Shown here: positions 33,595-42,781 of the stretch, piece after piece
Position numbering within the stretch: position 1 is the first letter of the stretch
Layout of the letters: each line of letters opens with the position of its first letter
Position numbers and translations under genes: made by a program
The notes under the pieces: model-generated
Database searches by the model: none
What the model was told of the DNA's origin: nothing
Seen by the model: the letters and a program-made list of their open reading frames with translations, nothing else
NCBI RefSeq assembly: GCF_000169095.1
Contig: NZ_AAVU01000040.1
Coordinates: forward strand, 9,346 to 73,345
DNA length: 64,000 bases
Direction of reading: 5' to 3'
From: Lyngbya sp. PCC 8106
GTDB lineage: Bacteria; Cyanobacteriota; Cyanobacteriia; Cyanobacteriales; Microcoleaceae

Positions 33595-34602
33595 TTACTT
33601 CAAAACCAAAGGCGGATATTTATCTGTTTCTTCCATTAGATATTTAGCGAGAAGTCGCGCCTGAATTTCAAAAGATTCTTGATAAGTACACTGACGTTTG
33701 AGAACAGGATGCTTGAACTTTGATTGTTTCTTTTGTTCATACAACCGTAAAAATATTTTAAGTCCTTCTGGAGTTAAAGACACAGCGTTACTCAGAGGTT
33801 CAGTGATAAAGTCATTACAAGACAATAGTTTATTATTAATCGCACTCAACACAACTGCATCAACAATAATGGGTCGAAATTCTTCCATTAAATCTAATGC
33901 TAGTGATGGACGACCATAACGTTCTACATGAAGATAACCCAAATAAGGATCAAAACCCACAATATTAATTGCACTTTGGATATCATGGCGTAATAAAGCA
34001 TAACCAAAACTGAGCAAAGAATTAACCGGATCAGTCGGCGGACGACGATTGCGAAATTGAAAACTAAAGCCAGAATTACTGTTGATTAATTGATTGAAAC
34101 AACCAAAGTAAGCTGCACTTCCAGCCCCTTCTAATCCTCGTAAAGAATTAATCGAATTTTTGGAGTCAATAGGAGCGATTACCTGTTCTATTTTTGTGAT
34201 ACTATCTTGTAAATCCAGTTCAGTATATTTACGACTACGGCGCAACAAAGTATTCCGATAGTTCTTCAACTTTCCGCGTACAAAACCCTGAACCGCATGA
34301 ATAGCTTGGGAAGACTCACCAGCCGCCGCCCATTGAGATTTTCGCACAAAAATATTTTTGGTTAATTCGGGTTCCAAACGTCCTAGATATTTACCTGTTT
34401 TTTTCAAAAATGTTAAAGATATTTTACGTTCCAAAAGTTCCATAACAACCGCAGGAGAAATCGTTGCACGACCTAAAATGATAATTCCTTCTACTTTAAT
34501 CAAAGGAACATCAATCAGTTTTTCTTTGCCCAGTTTAACGATCAGTCGTTCGTCAGTTTTGCCAATAAAAGCGTCTTCTTGAATGATGTAAATAGTTCCC
34601 AT
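33595..34602 (-). CDS. cas1: CRISPR adaptation integrase Cas1
   Basis: The 335-residue Cas1: N-terminal beta domain (MGTIYIIQEDAFIGKTDERL) and alpha-helical catalytic domain with LRGLEGAGSAAYFG (catalytic Glu), PVNSLLSFGYALLRHDIQSA, LGYLHVERYGRPSLALDLME (catalytic His) and EEFRPIIVDAV (catalytic Glu/Asp). It catalyses spacer integration with Cas2. Located between cas4 and cas2, in the order usual for type I-D. Confidence 0.97.
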   Translation of the reverse strand: MGTIYIIQEDAFIGKTDERLIVKLGKEKLIDVPLIKVEGIIILGRATISPAVVMELLERKISLTFLKKTGKYLGRLEPELTKNIFVRKSQWAAAGESSQAIHAVQGFVRGKLKNYRNTLLRRSRKYTELDLQDSITKIEQVIAPIDSKNSINSLRGLEGAGSAAYFGCFNQLINSNSGFSFQFRNRRPPTDPVNSLLSFGYALLRHDIQSAINIVGFDPYLGYLHVERYGRPSLALDLMEEFRPIIVDAVVLSAINNKLLSCNDFITEPLSNAVSLTPEGLKIFLRLYEQKKQSKFKHPVLKRQCTYQESFEIQARLLAKYLMEETDKYPPLVLK

Positions 34603-34699
34603 TTGTTTTAACTCCTGATTAGATTATGAAGGTTGAGTGATATTTTATCTAGTGTTTAACTGGTGTTAAATTTGATTTAAACCAGTAATTTTGTGAAAG

Positions 34700-35326
34700 T
34701 TAGTTACTTTCTTGATAACGTCCAACTTTTTTAGAAGCTTGGGGTAAACAGCGAGAATAAAGACTACACCCTTTGCAACGTGGCTTATAAACAGGTTTTG
34801 GCATTATTCCCGTATTAAATAAAAATTGAATTGCTTCTATTGTTGCGATCGCACTTTCTCGTAAAGCGGCTGAAATTTCGACTGGTTGACGTTGATGAGA
34901 ATGAGCATAATAAAGATAGCCAACCTCTATTATTTTTCCTGTCATTTCCTCCAAACATAAAGCTTGGGCGCATACTTGTAACTCATCATTATCCCATTCA
35001 CCTCGTTTTCCACGTTTGTATTCAACTGGGTAAATTTGACCTGATTCTAATTCAATTAAATCTGATTTTCCGATGAGTTTATAGCGTTCTGATTTCAACC
35101 AAATTGCTCGAATTTGTTCAAGTTCGGCTCGAAATTCTTGGCTAACTGTGTGAACTCGTTCATGTAAATGAGTCCCCTCAATTGTATATTCGTTATCCTC
35201 AAATTCACCTGCACAAAACATTCGCCAGCAACGATGAGGACAATAAGCATATTGGTTTAATGCAGCAATTGGAATGTATTCTTGAGGGGACAGGTTACAG
35301 GGAACAGGGGACAGATAATTGTTCAT
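34700..35326 (-). CDS. cas4: CRISPR adaptation nuclease Cas4
   Basis: Fe-S exonuclease that trims prespacers and selects PAM-containing ends. N-terminal Cys in QYAYCPHRCWRMF, RecB-type motif YPVEYKRGKRG (Asp/Glu-x-Lys core), and a C-terminal Cys triad in CKGCSLYSRC. 208 residues. The first residues (MNNYLSPVPCNLSPQEYIP) are encoded by CTGTCCC-type heptamer sequence and are absent from the family core, so the ancestral start may be at IPIAALNQYAYCPHR. It follows the four-helix-bundle gene by 17 bases. Confidence 0.95.
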   Translation of the reverse strand: MNNYLSPVPCNLSPQEYIPIAALNQYAYCPHRCWRMFCAGEFEDNEYTIEGTHLHERVHTVSQEFRAELEQIRAIWLKSERYKLIGKSDLIELESGQIYPVEYKRGKRGEWDNDELQVCAQALCLEEMTGKIIEVGYLYYAHSHQRQPVEISAALRESAIATIEAIQFLFNTGIMPKPVYKPRCKGCSLYSRCLPQASKKVGRYQESN

Positions 35327-35343
35327 AGCAGTTAATAGATTGA

Positions 35344-35715
35344 TTAATTTTTACTTTGAAGTATCCGGTTACGAAGCGTTGTTAGCATTTTGCTGATTTC
35401 AGTAATTAAATATAAGGTTGGATGGGCTTGATTTTCAGATAAATAATTGAGCCGAACAGCCAACATCAAAAAAGTTTCTGTTTCCATAAGCGATCCTTTA
35501 GCAATTGCCAAAAAATGGGCATAATCTTTACCCGATCCTCGCGCATGACCTTCCGCAATATTTGCTGGAACTGATGCTGCCGACCTTGTAATTTGTGCGG
35601 TGAGTCGATAGATTTCTGTACTGGGAAAATGTGTTGATAATTGATACACTTGCACAACCATATCCATCGACTTTTGCCAAACAATTAAATCCCGATGTGA
35701 TTGAATTTGAGCCAT
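35344..35715 (-). CDS. Four-helix bundle protein (S23/23S rRNA IVP family) within cas operon
   Basis: MAQIQSHRDLIVWQKSMDMV, then RSAASVPANIAEGHARGSGK and KGSLMETETFLMLAVRLNY, the three signature blocks of the 23S rRNA intervening-sequence protein family. 123 residues, normal length. These proteins are scattered as accessory genes, and their function is unknown. It sits in frame and strand with cas6 (24 bases upstream) and cas4 (17 bases downstream), so it is in the cas message. Probably a passenger or a recent insertion; a role in adaptation is speculative. Confidence 0.88.
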   Translation of the reverse strand: MAQIQSHRDLIVWQKSMDMVVQVYQLSTHFPSTEIYRLTAQITRSAASVPANIAEGHARGSGKDYAHFLAIAKGSLMETETFLMLAVRLNYLSENQAHPTLYLITEISKMLTTLRNRILQSKN

Positions 35716-35739
35716 ATTTCCTCCCCTAAAATCTATCGC

Positions 35740-36612
35740 CTATAACCTTCTTAAACTTTCTGTCCCCTGTCCCCTGTCCCCTGTTCCCTCCTTCTGTAAC
35801 CTCCTCAACATTCCCATTCCCATCGGTGTTTTTCGTCCAACACCACAATAAAAGGCAAAATCAGCCAGAGTATTCACCTGTTGAATGATCTCCGGTTCAA
35901 CATTACCCAATAACCGATAATTCACCTTACCAACACAACCAATAAATTTACTGCGAGAGTCAGCAACCATTTCAGTTTTGATATTGAAAAAACTGGGAAA
36001 AATCGAATTAAGAGGAAGTTGTTTAAATTCAATCCCACTGTATTTATTCCAGCGATTTAAAAGGCTATTAAAAATTATTTCCGCAGTCGGGAGAGATGTG
36101 TCAAATTTTCCTTGACGAAAAGCAGTAGGAGTACAAAAAATCAGCGTCATTGAGCGATCGCTATTAGAGGCTTGCTGGTATAATTGAGAGTAGGAACAAG
36201 TATTCGCCCAGGGTTGGGTTGATTGTGGCGTTGCCAAAACACTGGTAATCTTTAAATTAGCTGAACCTAAATGCCAAGGTTGATCAGGGTTGAGATTTAA
36301 CCAAAGGTGAGTCAGTTTGCTAAATAAACCCTCATCCAGTAAAGAAATACGCCACCAACAGGGTGTTCCCACAGAAATAGGTTGAGAATGTTCCCACTGT
36401 AAAGTTTGTTCAACTCGTCGGTGTTTTGAACAAGTTTGTAGAGGACTCAAGGTGAAAGATTTTTCTGTTTTTGGTTCATGTAAATAATCCCCTAATTGTT
36501 TATCAACAGAACTAACAAGCGTTAGAAATAAGGCGTGTAAATGTCTTCCACTCAGATAAGTTGGAGAAATCGAAGACAAAGGAATGAGGTTCAAGACAAG
36601 GCTGTAAGGCAT
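35740..36612 (-). CDS. cas6: crRNA-processing endoribonuclease Cas6
   Basis: N-terminal MPYSLVLNLIPLSS strand and LSGRHLHALFLTLVS with a likely active-site His, and a C-terminal glycine-rich loop (GVGRKTPMGMGMLRRL) typical of Cas6. It should cleave the AATCCCT-AGGGATT repeat stem. 290 residues. The last residues (EGTGDRGQGTESLRRL) are encoded by CTGTCCC heptamers that read through into the C-terminus. 115 bases separate it from csc1. Confidence 0.9.
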   Translation of the reverse strand: MPYSLVLNLIPLSSISPTYLSGRHLHALFLTLVSSVDKQLGDYLHEPKTEKSFTLSPLQTCSKHRRVEQTLQWEHSQPISVGTPCWWRISLLDEGLFSKLTHLWLNLNPDQPWHLGSANLKITSVLATPQSTQPWANTCSYSQLYQQASNSDRSMTLIFCTPTAFRQGKFDTSLPTAEIIFNSLLNRWNKYSGIEFKQLPLNSIFPSFFNIKTEMVADSRSKFIGCVGKVNYRLLGNVEPEIIQQVNTLADFAFYCGVGRKTPMGMGMLRRLQKEGTGDRGQGTESLRRL

Positions 36613-36727
36613 TTGAGTGTTAGGGAATATCCAAAATGTGTTGCTAGATCTTTAGCTAAAATTTCGAGTTCAAAGATTTTGCTAAAGGTATAAGATTGAT
36701 TTAGTTCAAGGAAACGCATTTTCCATC

Positions 36728-37444
36728 CTAATTGCTTCTAAAATGATATTTCATTCGAGCAGGAATTTTAAGTTTCAGGGGTTCACTTAACTGATAATAT
36801 TCTCCTCTCATTTGCACATTTTTAATGAGGCTAACGGGCGGCATATTTACCACATCGTAGCTAATAACTTGATGAGTAAACATGACATCTAAAGGGTTCA
36901 AGGGATAAGGAAAAGTAAATTGCTGTTCGGAAGTAGAAGATTTAACCTCCTGGGTATTTAAAACTGTCACCTCAGCTTTACTCATCCATTTTCCTAACCG
37001 AATCCATTTTGGTAATTGCAAAAGTTTTTCAGAAATTACGAAGAATTCAAAAATACTTTCGGGTGCAATTTCTTTTGTTCGTCCAAAACTGGGAATATTT
37101 TTCTGGGTTTTCTCCATTTCTACATGATAGTTATTGTTCGCATATTTCCAAGTATTGAGAACCGCAGCATGAGAAACTGCACGGGCGGGAGTGACATAAA
37201 TTCCCTGTTGGTTTAAGGAGGTTAGATGTGCCTCGTATTGAGGAACTTGTTCAGCACAAAAATAGCGATAGGAATGTTCCTCAGAAACCGTTGTTGCGTG
37301 AGTTTCACTATCGATTAAACCCAGTGCGTAACAAAGGGCATAGTTATGTAAAATGGGTTCAGTTTCGTACAATCGCCCAATTTCACGAGTCGCAAAATAG
37401 AGACTATCATGCAGTTCTAATTGATAGGATTGAATGATTGCCAT
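36728..37444 (-). CDS. csc1: Type I-D Cascade subunit Csc1 (Cas5)
   Basis: SYQLELHDSLYFATREIGRL and EPILHNYALCYALGLIDSET match the Csc1 start; a glycine-rich ending loop is replaced by MRGEYYQLSEPLKLKIPARM. Csc1 caps the 5' handle of crRNA in the I-D effector. 238 residues. It follows csc2 by 5 bases, so the two are coupled. Confidence 0.93.
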   Translation of the reverse strand: MAIIQSYQLELHDSLYFATREIGRLYETEPILHNYALCYALGLIDSETHATTVSEEHSYRYFCAEQVPQYEAHLTSLNQQGIYVTPARAVSHAAVLNTWKYANNNYHVEMEKTQKNIPSFGRTKEIAPESIFEFFVISEKLLQLPKWIRLGKWMSKAEVTVLNTQEVKSSTSEQQFTFPYPLNPLDVMFTHQVISYDVVNMPPVSLIKNVQMRGEYYQLSEPLKLKIPARMKYHFRSN

Positions 37445-37449
37445 AATGA

Positions 37450-38478
37450 TTAGTTTGCTTCAGTAGTTGCTTTTCCTTTCGATTTACTTTTCTTTGAACT
37501 AATATGCTTTTTAGCGTAAGCTTTCGCTTCAGTATCCGCTTGTTGTAAAATCTGTATAATTCCTTCTTCACTTCGGGTTAAAGCTTTCACTTCTTTCAGT
37601 AACGGTGTAAACCCTTCACCCAAAAAGTCAGTGTGAACAATAAATTCGTCTTCCATCAGTTTTTCAATAGTTGTTGTCGCAGCAGAAATTACATCATCTT
37701 CATCTAAAGGATCGAGATCACCTAATTTATTATCTGTTTTTAACTGATCATAAATGGCTTGAGTCCAACGCAGATTACTAACAATTTCTCCATCAGCAAA
37801 AACAACGCCAATCAGTTCATTTCTTAAGCGTCCTGTGCGAGTGGTTTGGGCGCCATAGTGACGAGTTCGGAGAATATTATTAAACACATATAAAAAACTG
37901 GCTTCTGTCGGATCTTTGAGTGTGACAATACTCGGAAAGAAAACTTGAGGTTTGATATGATCTTGCTGGTTTATTCGACTGGTTACTTCTCCAGGTGTTG
38001 AACCATTTTCTCCTTTTGATGCCATTGTTCCATTTTCAAAGGGTGCATTCAGGGTAAAACTTTCGTGAGATTCATCAAACGCTGTAATTGAAAATGCTGT
38101 GTCTACAACAACTTTTGATTTTTCTGAACCGGAGTCGCCAATGGCAAAACCATAAATAATACAGTCGGGATTATCCATCGCAAATTTAACGTTATATTCG
38201 CAGTCTTCAGCCGTCATAAATTCATATTTTCTCAGCAATTCTCGACCTACTAAGCGTTCTGGAGTAGACTGTTTCCGCTTGAACATAGAAAGGCGGCTAA
38301 TGGGGTTACGGTCTTCAATTCCGGCACGAACTCGCGCTTTATTCAATTCGCCATCAGTTTGAAATAGAGGATAGGATTCAGTCACACGAATAGTCAGAAA
38401 GTGAACATATTTCCCCATCGGTTTGTAGGGGATTTCAGTATGAAAGTGTTTAGCATCAATGGTTTTTAGAATTGCCAT
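37450..38478 (-). CDS. csc2: Type I-D Cascade backbone subunit Csc2 (Cas7)
   Basis: Csc2 of 342 residues: KYVHFLTIRVTESYPLFQTD, AEDCEYNVKFAMDNPDCIIYG, FPSIVTLKDPTEASFLYVFN and RHYGAQTTRTGRLRNELIGV, the last a strongly conserved Csc2 block. It forms the helical backbone along the crRNA. The C-terminus is Lys/Ser-rich (KKHISSKKSKSKGKATTEAN). Confidence 0.95.
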   Translation of the reverse strand: MAILKTIDAKHFHTEIPYKPMGKYVHFLTIRVTESYPLFQTDGELNKARVRAGIEDRNPISRLSMFKRKQSTPERLVGRELLRKYEFMTAEDCEYNVKFAMDNPDCIIYGFAIGDSGSEKSKVVVDTAFSITAFDESHESFTLNAPFENGTMASKGENGSTPGEVTSRINQQDHIKPQVFFPSIVTLKDPTEASFLYVFNNILRTRHYGAQTTRTGRLRNELIGVVFADGEIVSNLRWTQAIYDQLKTDNKLGDLDPLDEDDVISAATTTIEKLMEDEFIVHTDFLGEGFTPLLKEVKALTRSEEGIIQILQQADTEAKAYAKKHISSKKSKSKGKATTEAN

Positions 38479-38627
38479 AATTGTCCTTTATTGTTGTAAC
38501 GTGAGTTGTTTATTTATTCAAGGAAAATCATTCCAGTGTGACTATCTTGGTCACTACCCATACATAACTTAAAAGGGTGATAGTTTACTTCTAGCTAGAA
38601 TCTAAAAAAAATAGCTTAGGTTTATTC

Positions 38628-41600
38628 TTATTCATTTTTTTTTGATTGTTTTGAAGCCTCTAATTTACTATTCTCTTTGTCATCTTCTAGACGATAAAGA
38701 AATTCGCAGGTATCTCGAATTAAGTTGATTTGACGACCTGCTAAACGGGCGCGATCACCTTTAAAAGAACCATAGAAAACATCCTCAACAAAATACTTTG
38801 CAAACACTAAAACAGCTTGACGTTCTTCTTCACGATGACTATAGATCCAGCGTCCTTCTGCGGTGGAAGCATGAACCCGATCCATCAGTTTAAACACCTC
38901 AGCCGCAACTACAGAAATTAAGGCTTCTCCTCGAAAACTTGGATCGGCTTCAAGGATGGTTTTTGAAGCAATATCAATCGGCTTTAAAACTGCATTTGCT
39001 TTCGGATTGTATCGCTTATTTGCCCGATAAAACTGGCGGTATAGTTCGGTTAATGTTTTTGGATGGTTTAGGCTAGATTCTTTTTCCACAATCAATTTAT
39101 CCTCTTTTAAATTATACACAACATAGGGATCAAAGCAAGGATAAAAATAGTAAGCATAAAGCCTAATTTTTTCTATTCTTGCGGTTTCTACACTTTGTCG
39201 TCTCACCCATTGATTCAAATAGGCAAAAACGGACAAAGGACTGGTTTCAAAATCATTAGCAAGTTCGGATAATTTTCCCCAGTTGGCATCATAGCCAGAC
39301 TTGCCTTGTTTAGCGTTAACATCAAGATGAATGGCATAGGCTGCGGTTAAAACATTTAGAGGAGAGGAATATTTTTTCCCGGCTTCTTCCCATCCTTCTA
39401 AAATATAGTCTAACCGAAATCTATCCCGTTTTGTTAGCACTCGAAAAGCTTGCGGCGCACTATCTAAGAATACACTTTCTTCAAATTCTGCACCATCATT
39501 AAAAGGGGGAATGGGTGACTCTGAAACAACTGTTTTTACATCTAAAATCATCGGAAATGCAAACGCTAACCAAGTCGGCATTACCCAAGACTCTGTATCA
39601 GTTGGATCGCGTCCCGGTGGCAGTGCCATGAAGTAAAATGTTAACGGTTGATCCTCTGGATAAGATAGCTTAAAGGTGCGATCTTTTTTGTGATTTGAGT
39701 CGGTTTCCGGCAACTCTTTCTTATATTGTAAGGCTTCATCGATTAAAAAACTATCAACACTTTGATAACGACTGCGTTCAAAATTTGCCTGTAAATCTTT
39801 ACTAATAAAGTGATTGCGAATGCTAGTATCAAATCGGGTTTGTGCAATATTTTGATAAGCTTGTTGTAGAAATTTGTTCGTCTCTGGCGTAAAGTAATAG
39901 GTCGGATAAAAATACAGATAACGGTATTTTCCATCCTCAAACCGCTTACCGACTGCTTGAGTTTGATTCATTAAAATCTGTCTCAACATCATTTCTGTTC
40001 CTGCAATACTGGAAATATTACGCTTGGCATTAGAACCTCCCAACATTTGTTTATTTGTATACACTTGCGGCGTAAATAAAACGGCTGACTCCATTTGTTC
40101 AGTAACGCTATAAGGAGAGTGGGAAATTGAACAAATTAATTGCCGTCCTCGTCCCGATTTTTTGGCAAGTTGATAGTGGTTTAACTCCTTTAGAAATATA
40201 TCGGCTGACAATGAATCAGTTGTGGGTTTTCCGGGTAACATCACGACTCGCATCACCCACTCTCGCAAGTCGTCCCAACCATCGGGTAAAGTGTACTGTT
40301 TTACAATCGGTTCAATGAGTTGATTAATGTAATCAATAACCTGTTCACAGTGTTCTCGAACATCTTCAATACCTGGATTATTCTGAATATATTTAGCCGC
40401 AAGAAAATACCATTCATAGGGAACTCCGCCTGTATTTCCTTTAAGTTTGTTTGCTTTGAGACTTTCATTAATCTTTTGAATCTCTCGAATTTGAGGGGAA
40501 TATTGTTCTAACTTCCAGAATTTAGCGACTTCGTGAATTAAGTCAAGATGAGGTAATTCTGGTAGTTTTTTGTTCTGTTTCCTTTCTTTTTCTATTTTAT
40601 TAACTTGTTCTCCCCAAATTTTTCGACTGATAACATCTCCAAATTCCGCTATCTGATCAATCCGAATATCGTCTTCAAAGATAAAATTATAATCAGCAGG
40701 TAATACATTCTGTTGTTGAAATCTGACTAAATTATCACTGCGACTTTTAGCGACAGAACTTTTTTTAGGGTTGAGAACACGTAATGTTGCTTTTAATGCG
40801 ACCTTCATTAAGCCAACTGTATCAAAAAACTGTTCATAATAATCAGCATATTTCATGCCTTTACCATCTCGACCAAATCCCATTTGACTGTCAACTAATC
40901 GCCGAGAACAAAAACTTTTTATTTTATCAATCACTCGCTGAGGAATCTCTGAAGCTGAGATTTGAGGAGAGTTTTTTTGTGTGAGATAGATAACACCTGT
41001 GGGTAAGTAAAGTAAGGGTTCATAATAAGTTTTATTTTCTGTATTTAATGCTGTATGCGCCTCCATTAAGGCGTTATTGACAATATTGGTTAATACTCCT
41101 CTATTTTCAGCAATACTGTGATAGGTAAACTGAACTTGTCCGTCACTGAGGCTATGAATTAACTCTTTTAGTCGAGTATTTTCAGCATCTTGAGGATGTT
41201 TAATAATTGAAGCCAGAGAATCAGCTAAACAGGTTAACTCCGATAAACAAACCAATGTGCGATCGCGTAACTGAGGATTCAACCCAAACACTGAAAAATT
41301 CCAATTTGTATCCCAACGTCGTTGTGCATTATACGCCACACAAAGTAAGTCATCAATATAATCTTGATAAGCATTTGGATCGTCTGGATTAATAAAATAG
41401 TCTAATCCTAACTGTTGGACTTTATCAGTGATAATTTGGCGATGTTCTTCTATTGGAAGTTGACGACAGTTTTCAGGTGCATCGGGAAATTTTTCAAAGT
41501 CATGGAGAATAAATCCAGCAATAACTAACCGTCTCTCTTGTTCTCCGACAACTCGTTTAATTGTTGTATCTAGTTTTTCTAAGCGTTGTTCGATTAAATT

Positions 41601-42020
41601 GGCTGGAAATAAACCATTCAGGAGATGTGTATTTAAAGATTGATCACCTGCATTATCCCGACGAACTTTTGTTTTTCCCTCAGCTTCTCGTTTTTCATCG
41701 AGTTCATCGAAATACTTACCTCCTTTTGCGGTTACTCCAATTGCAACTCTGAGTAAATTAGGGAGAACATACTCGGCAAAATCTGTCATCACTGCATCAT
41801 CAGGATTTTGTGAATGAATCGCTTCTCGCAGTAACTTTAGGGTTAAGAGTTCAGAGATTTTTGGTTCAAAGATGGGGTCATAGGACTCAAAGTTTAGACC
41901 AAATTCTTCATCTTCTAACCAGCTATCATCCTCATCTATTTCTGTATTGATAACTTCCGGTTGATCAAACAGAGAGAGTTGTTGTCCTTCGGGTTCTGAT
42001 TTGTGACGTTTCTTAGCCAT
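38628..42020 (-). CDS. cas10d: Type I-D large subunit Cas10d with HD nuclease
   Basis: 1130 residues. An HD-type motif (VIAGFILHDFEKFPD, about 165-179) lies near the N-terminus; in type I-D the HD nuclease is on Cas10d and not on Cas3. No GGDD cyclase motif was found, as expected. Mid-protein LICSISHSPYSVTEQMESAV and GGSNAKRNISSIAGTEMMLR are Cas10d blocks. The first 20 residues carry QLSLF (residues 14-18), matching the beta-clamp-binding consensus. It is separated from csc2 by about 150 bases and from the 83-residue gene by about 185. Confidence 0.96.
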   Translation of the reverse strand: MAKKRHKSEPEGQQLSLFDQPEVINTEIDEDDSWLEDEEFGLNFESYDPIFEPKISELLTLKLLREAIHSQNPDDAVMTDFAEYVLPNLLRVAIGVTAKGGKYFDELDEKREAEGKTKVRRDNAGDQSLNTHLLNGLFPANLIEQRLEKLDTTIKRVVGEQERRLVIAGFILHDFEKFPDAPENCRQLPIEEHRQIITDKVQQLGLDYFINPDDPNAYQDYIDDLLCVAYNAQRRWDTNWNFSVFGLNPQLRDRTLVCLSELTCLADSLASIIKHPQDAENTRLKELIHSLSDGQVQFTYHSIAENRGVLTNIVNNALMEAHTALNTENKTYYEPLLYLPTGVIYLTQKNSPQISASEIPQRVIDKIKSFCSRRLVDSQMGFGRDGKGMKYADYYEQFFDTVGLMKVALKATLRVLNPKKSSVAKSRSDNLVRFQQQNVLPADYNFIFEDDIRIDQIAEFGDVISRKIWGEQVNKIEKERKQNKKLPELPHLDLIHEVAKFWKLEQYSPQIREIQKINESLKANKLKGNTGGVPYEWYFLAAKYIQNNPGIEDVREHCEQVIDYINQLIEPIVKQYTLPDGWDDLREWVMRVVMLPGKPTTDSLSADIFLKELNHYQLAKKSGRGRQLICSISHSPYSVTEQMESAVLFTPQVYTNKQMLGGSNAKRNISSIAGTEMMLRQILMNQTQAVGKRFEDGKYRYLYFYPTYYFTPETNKFLQQAYQNIAQTRFDTSIRNHFISKDLQANFERSRYQSVDSFLIDEALQYKKELPETDSNHKKDRTFKLSYPEDQPLTFYFMALPPGRDPTDTESWVMPTWLAFAFPMILDVKTVVSESPIPPFNDGAEFEESVFLDSAPQAFRVLTKRDRFRLDYILEGWEEAGKKYSSPLNVLTAAYAIHLDVNAKQGKSGYDANWGKLSELANDFETSPLSVFAYLNQWVRRQSVETARIEKIRLYAYYFYPCFDPYVVYNLKEDKLIVEKESSLNHPKTLTELYRQFYRANKRYNPKANAVLKPIDIASKTILEADPSFRGEALISVVAAEVFKLMDRVHASTAEGRWIYSHREEERQAVLVFAKYFVEDVFYGSFKGDRARLAGRQINLIRDTCEFLYRLEDDKENSKLEASKQSKKNE

Positions 42021-42204
42021 AACTTACTTCCTGATAGAATCGATAAATTCTGTGACTTGTTGAATAAATATACAAAGGATACAGCTTTAAAGCCTTTTGA
42101 ATAAATTTGAATCAAGTGAAAATTCAGAAAAAGAGGCTCTATAAGCTCTATAAAAAAACTGTAGAGCCTCATTAATTCAAACTTAAACGTAGTATGGTCT
42201 AGCT

Positions 42205-42456
42205 CTAGCGGAGTCTTGTTTTATCTCCTTGAGTTAGGATTAAGAACTGCTGAATTGCCGGTTTAGCTTCTGCTGAGTGAATCCCATCTTGATCAAGCTG
42301 GGCTTGAAGAAGTCGCACACCTTCCTCGATTAAATCAAAGCCTTTCCTGGCGTCTTTCCCACGCACCTTTTTCTTATACTCTAAAAATGGCTTCTGAGAA
42401 TAAGGGATGAAAAGCTGAAGCTGCTCTGAGTTTTCAGAGTTACGTTTTTTTGGCAT
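42205..42456 (-). CDS. Small hypothetical protein between cas3' and cas10d
   Basis: Not recognised. 83 residues, basic N-terminus MPKKRNSENSEQLQLFIPYS, then a charged helical body (YKKKVRGKDARKGFDLIEEG). Its start resembles the Cas10d start (MAKKRHKSEP...QQLSLF): both have a KKR-rich head and a QLxLF pentapeptide within 20 residues. GC and strand fit the cas operon, and a Shine-Dalgarno-like AGAAGGAC precedes the ATG. Could be a small Cascade-associated or regulatory protein. Confidence 0.6.
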   Translation of the reverse strand: MPKKRNSENSEQLQLFIPYSQKPFLEYKKKVRGKDARKGFDLIEEGVRLLQAQLDQDGIHSAEAKPAIQQFLILTQGDKTRLR

Positions 42457-42781
42457 TTTTTTGTCCTTCTAAACAGTTAGGAGAACAAACCCCACGAATT
42501 TGGTCACTAGAAGAGAGGTTGTAGATAAGAGACAAGCCTAAAAACCGTCCATCAAGGAGGGCGAGGCGTACAGCTCTGTGTTCCTACTCGCGCTCGTTTC
42601 TCACCAGATCGTGGAGCGTTCTCTACTTCAGTATACCCGGTAGCTGACATAACCATCTGATTAAACTTCATAAGTAGTAACTTTTTCACAAGTTTTTGCT
42701 GATTTTTGAACATAACTCTTGCAATTTTTACAGTCGTTCTGTAACCTTAAATATAAGGGTAGAAATACAAAAAGTTTTGTA
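42457..42781. other. Non-coding stretch right of the small cas-locus ORF
   Basis: No gene is supported. GC-rich in 42530-42640 with inverted segments, AT-rich in 42655-42781. On the plus strand TTTACA (42727-42732) and TATAAG (42752-42757), 19 bases apart, could serve as a weak promoter for the degenerate mini-array at 42782. In the leftward direction it would lie in the cas3' to cas10d message or include a promoter for the small ORF. Confidence 0.4.
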
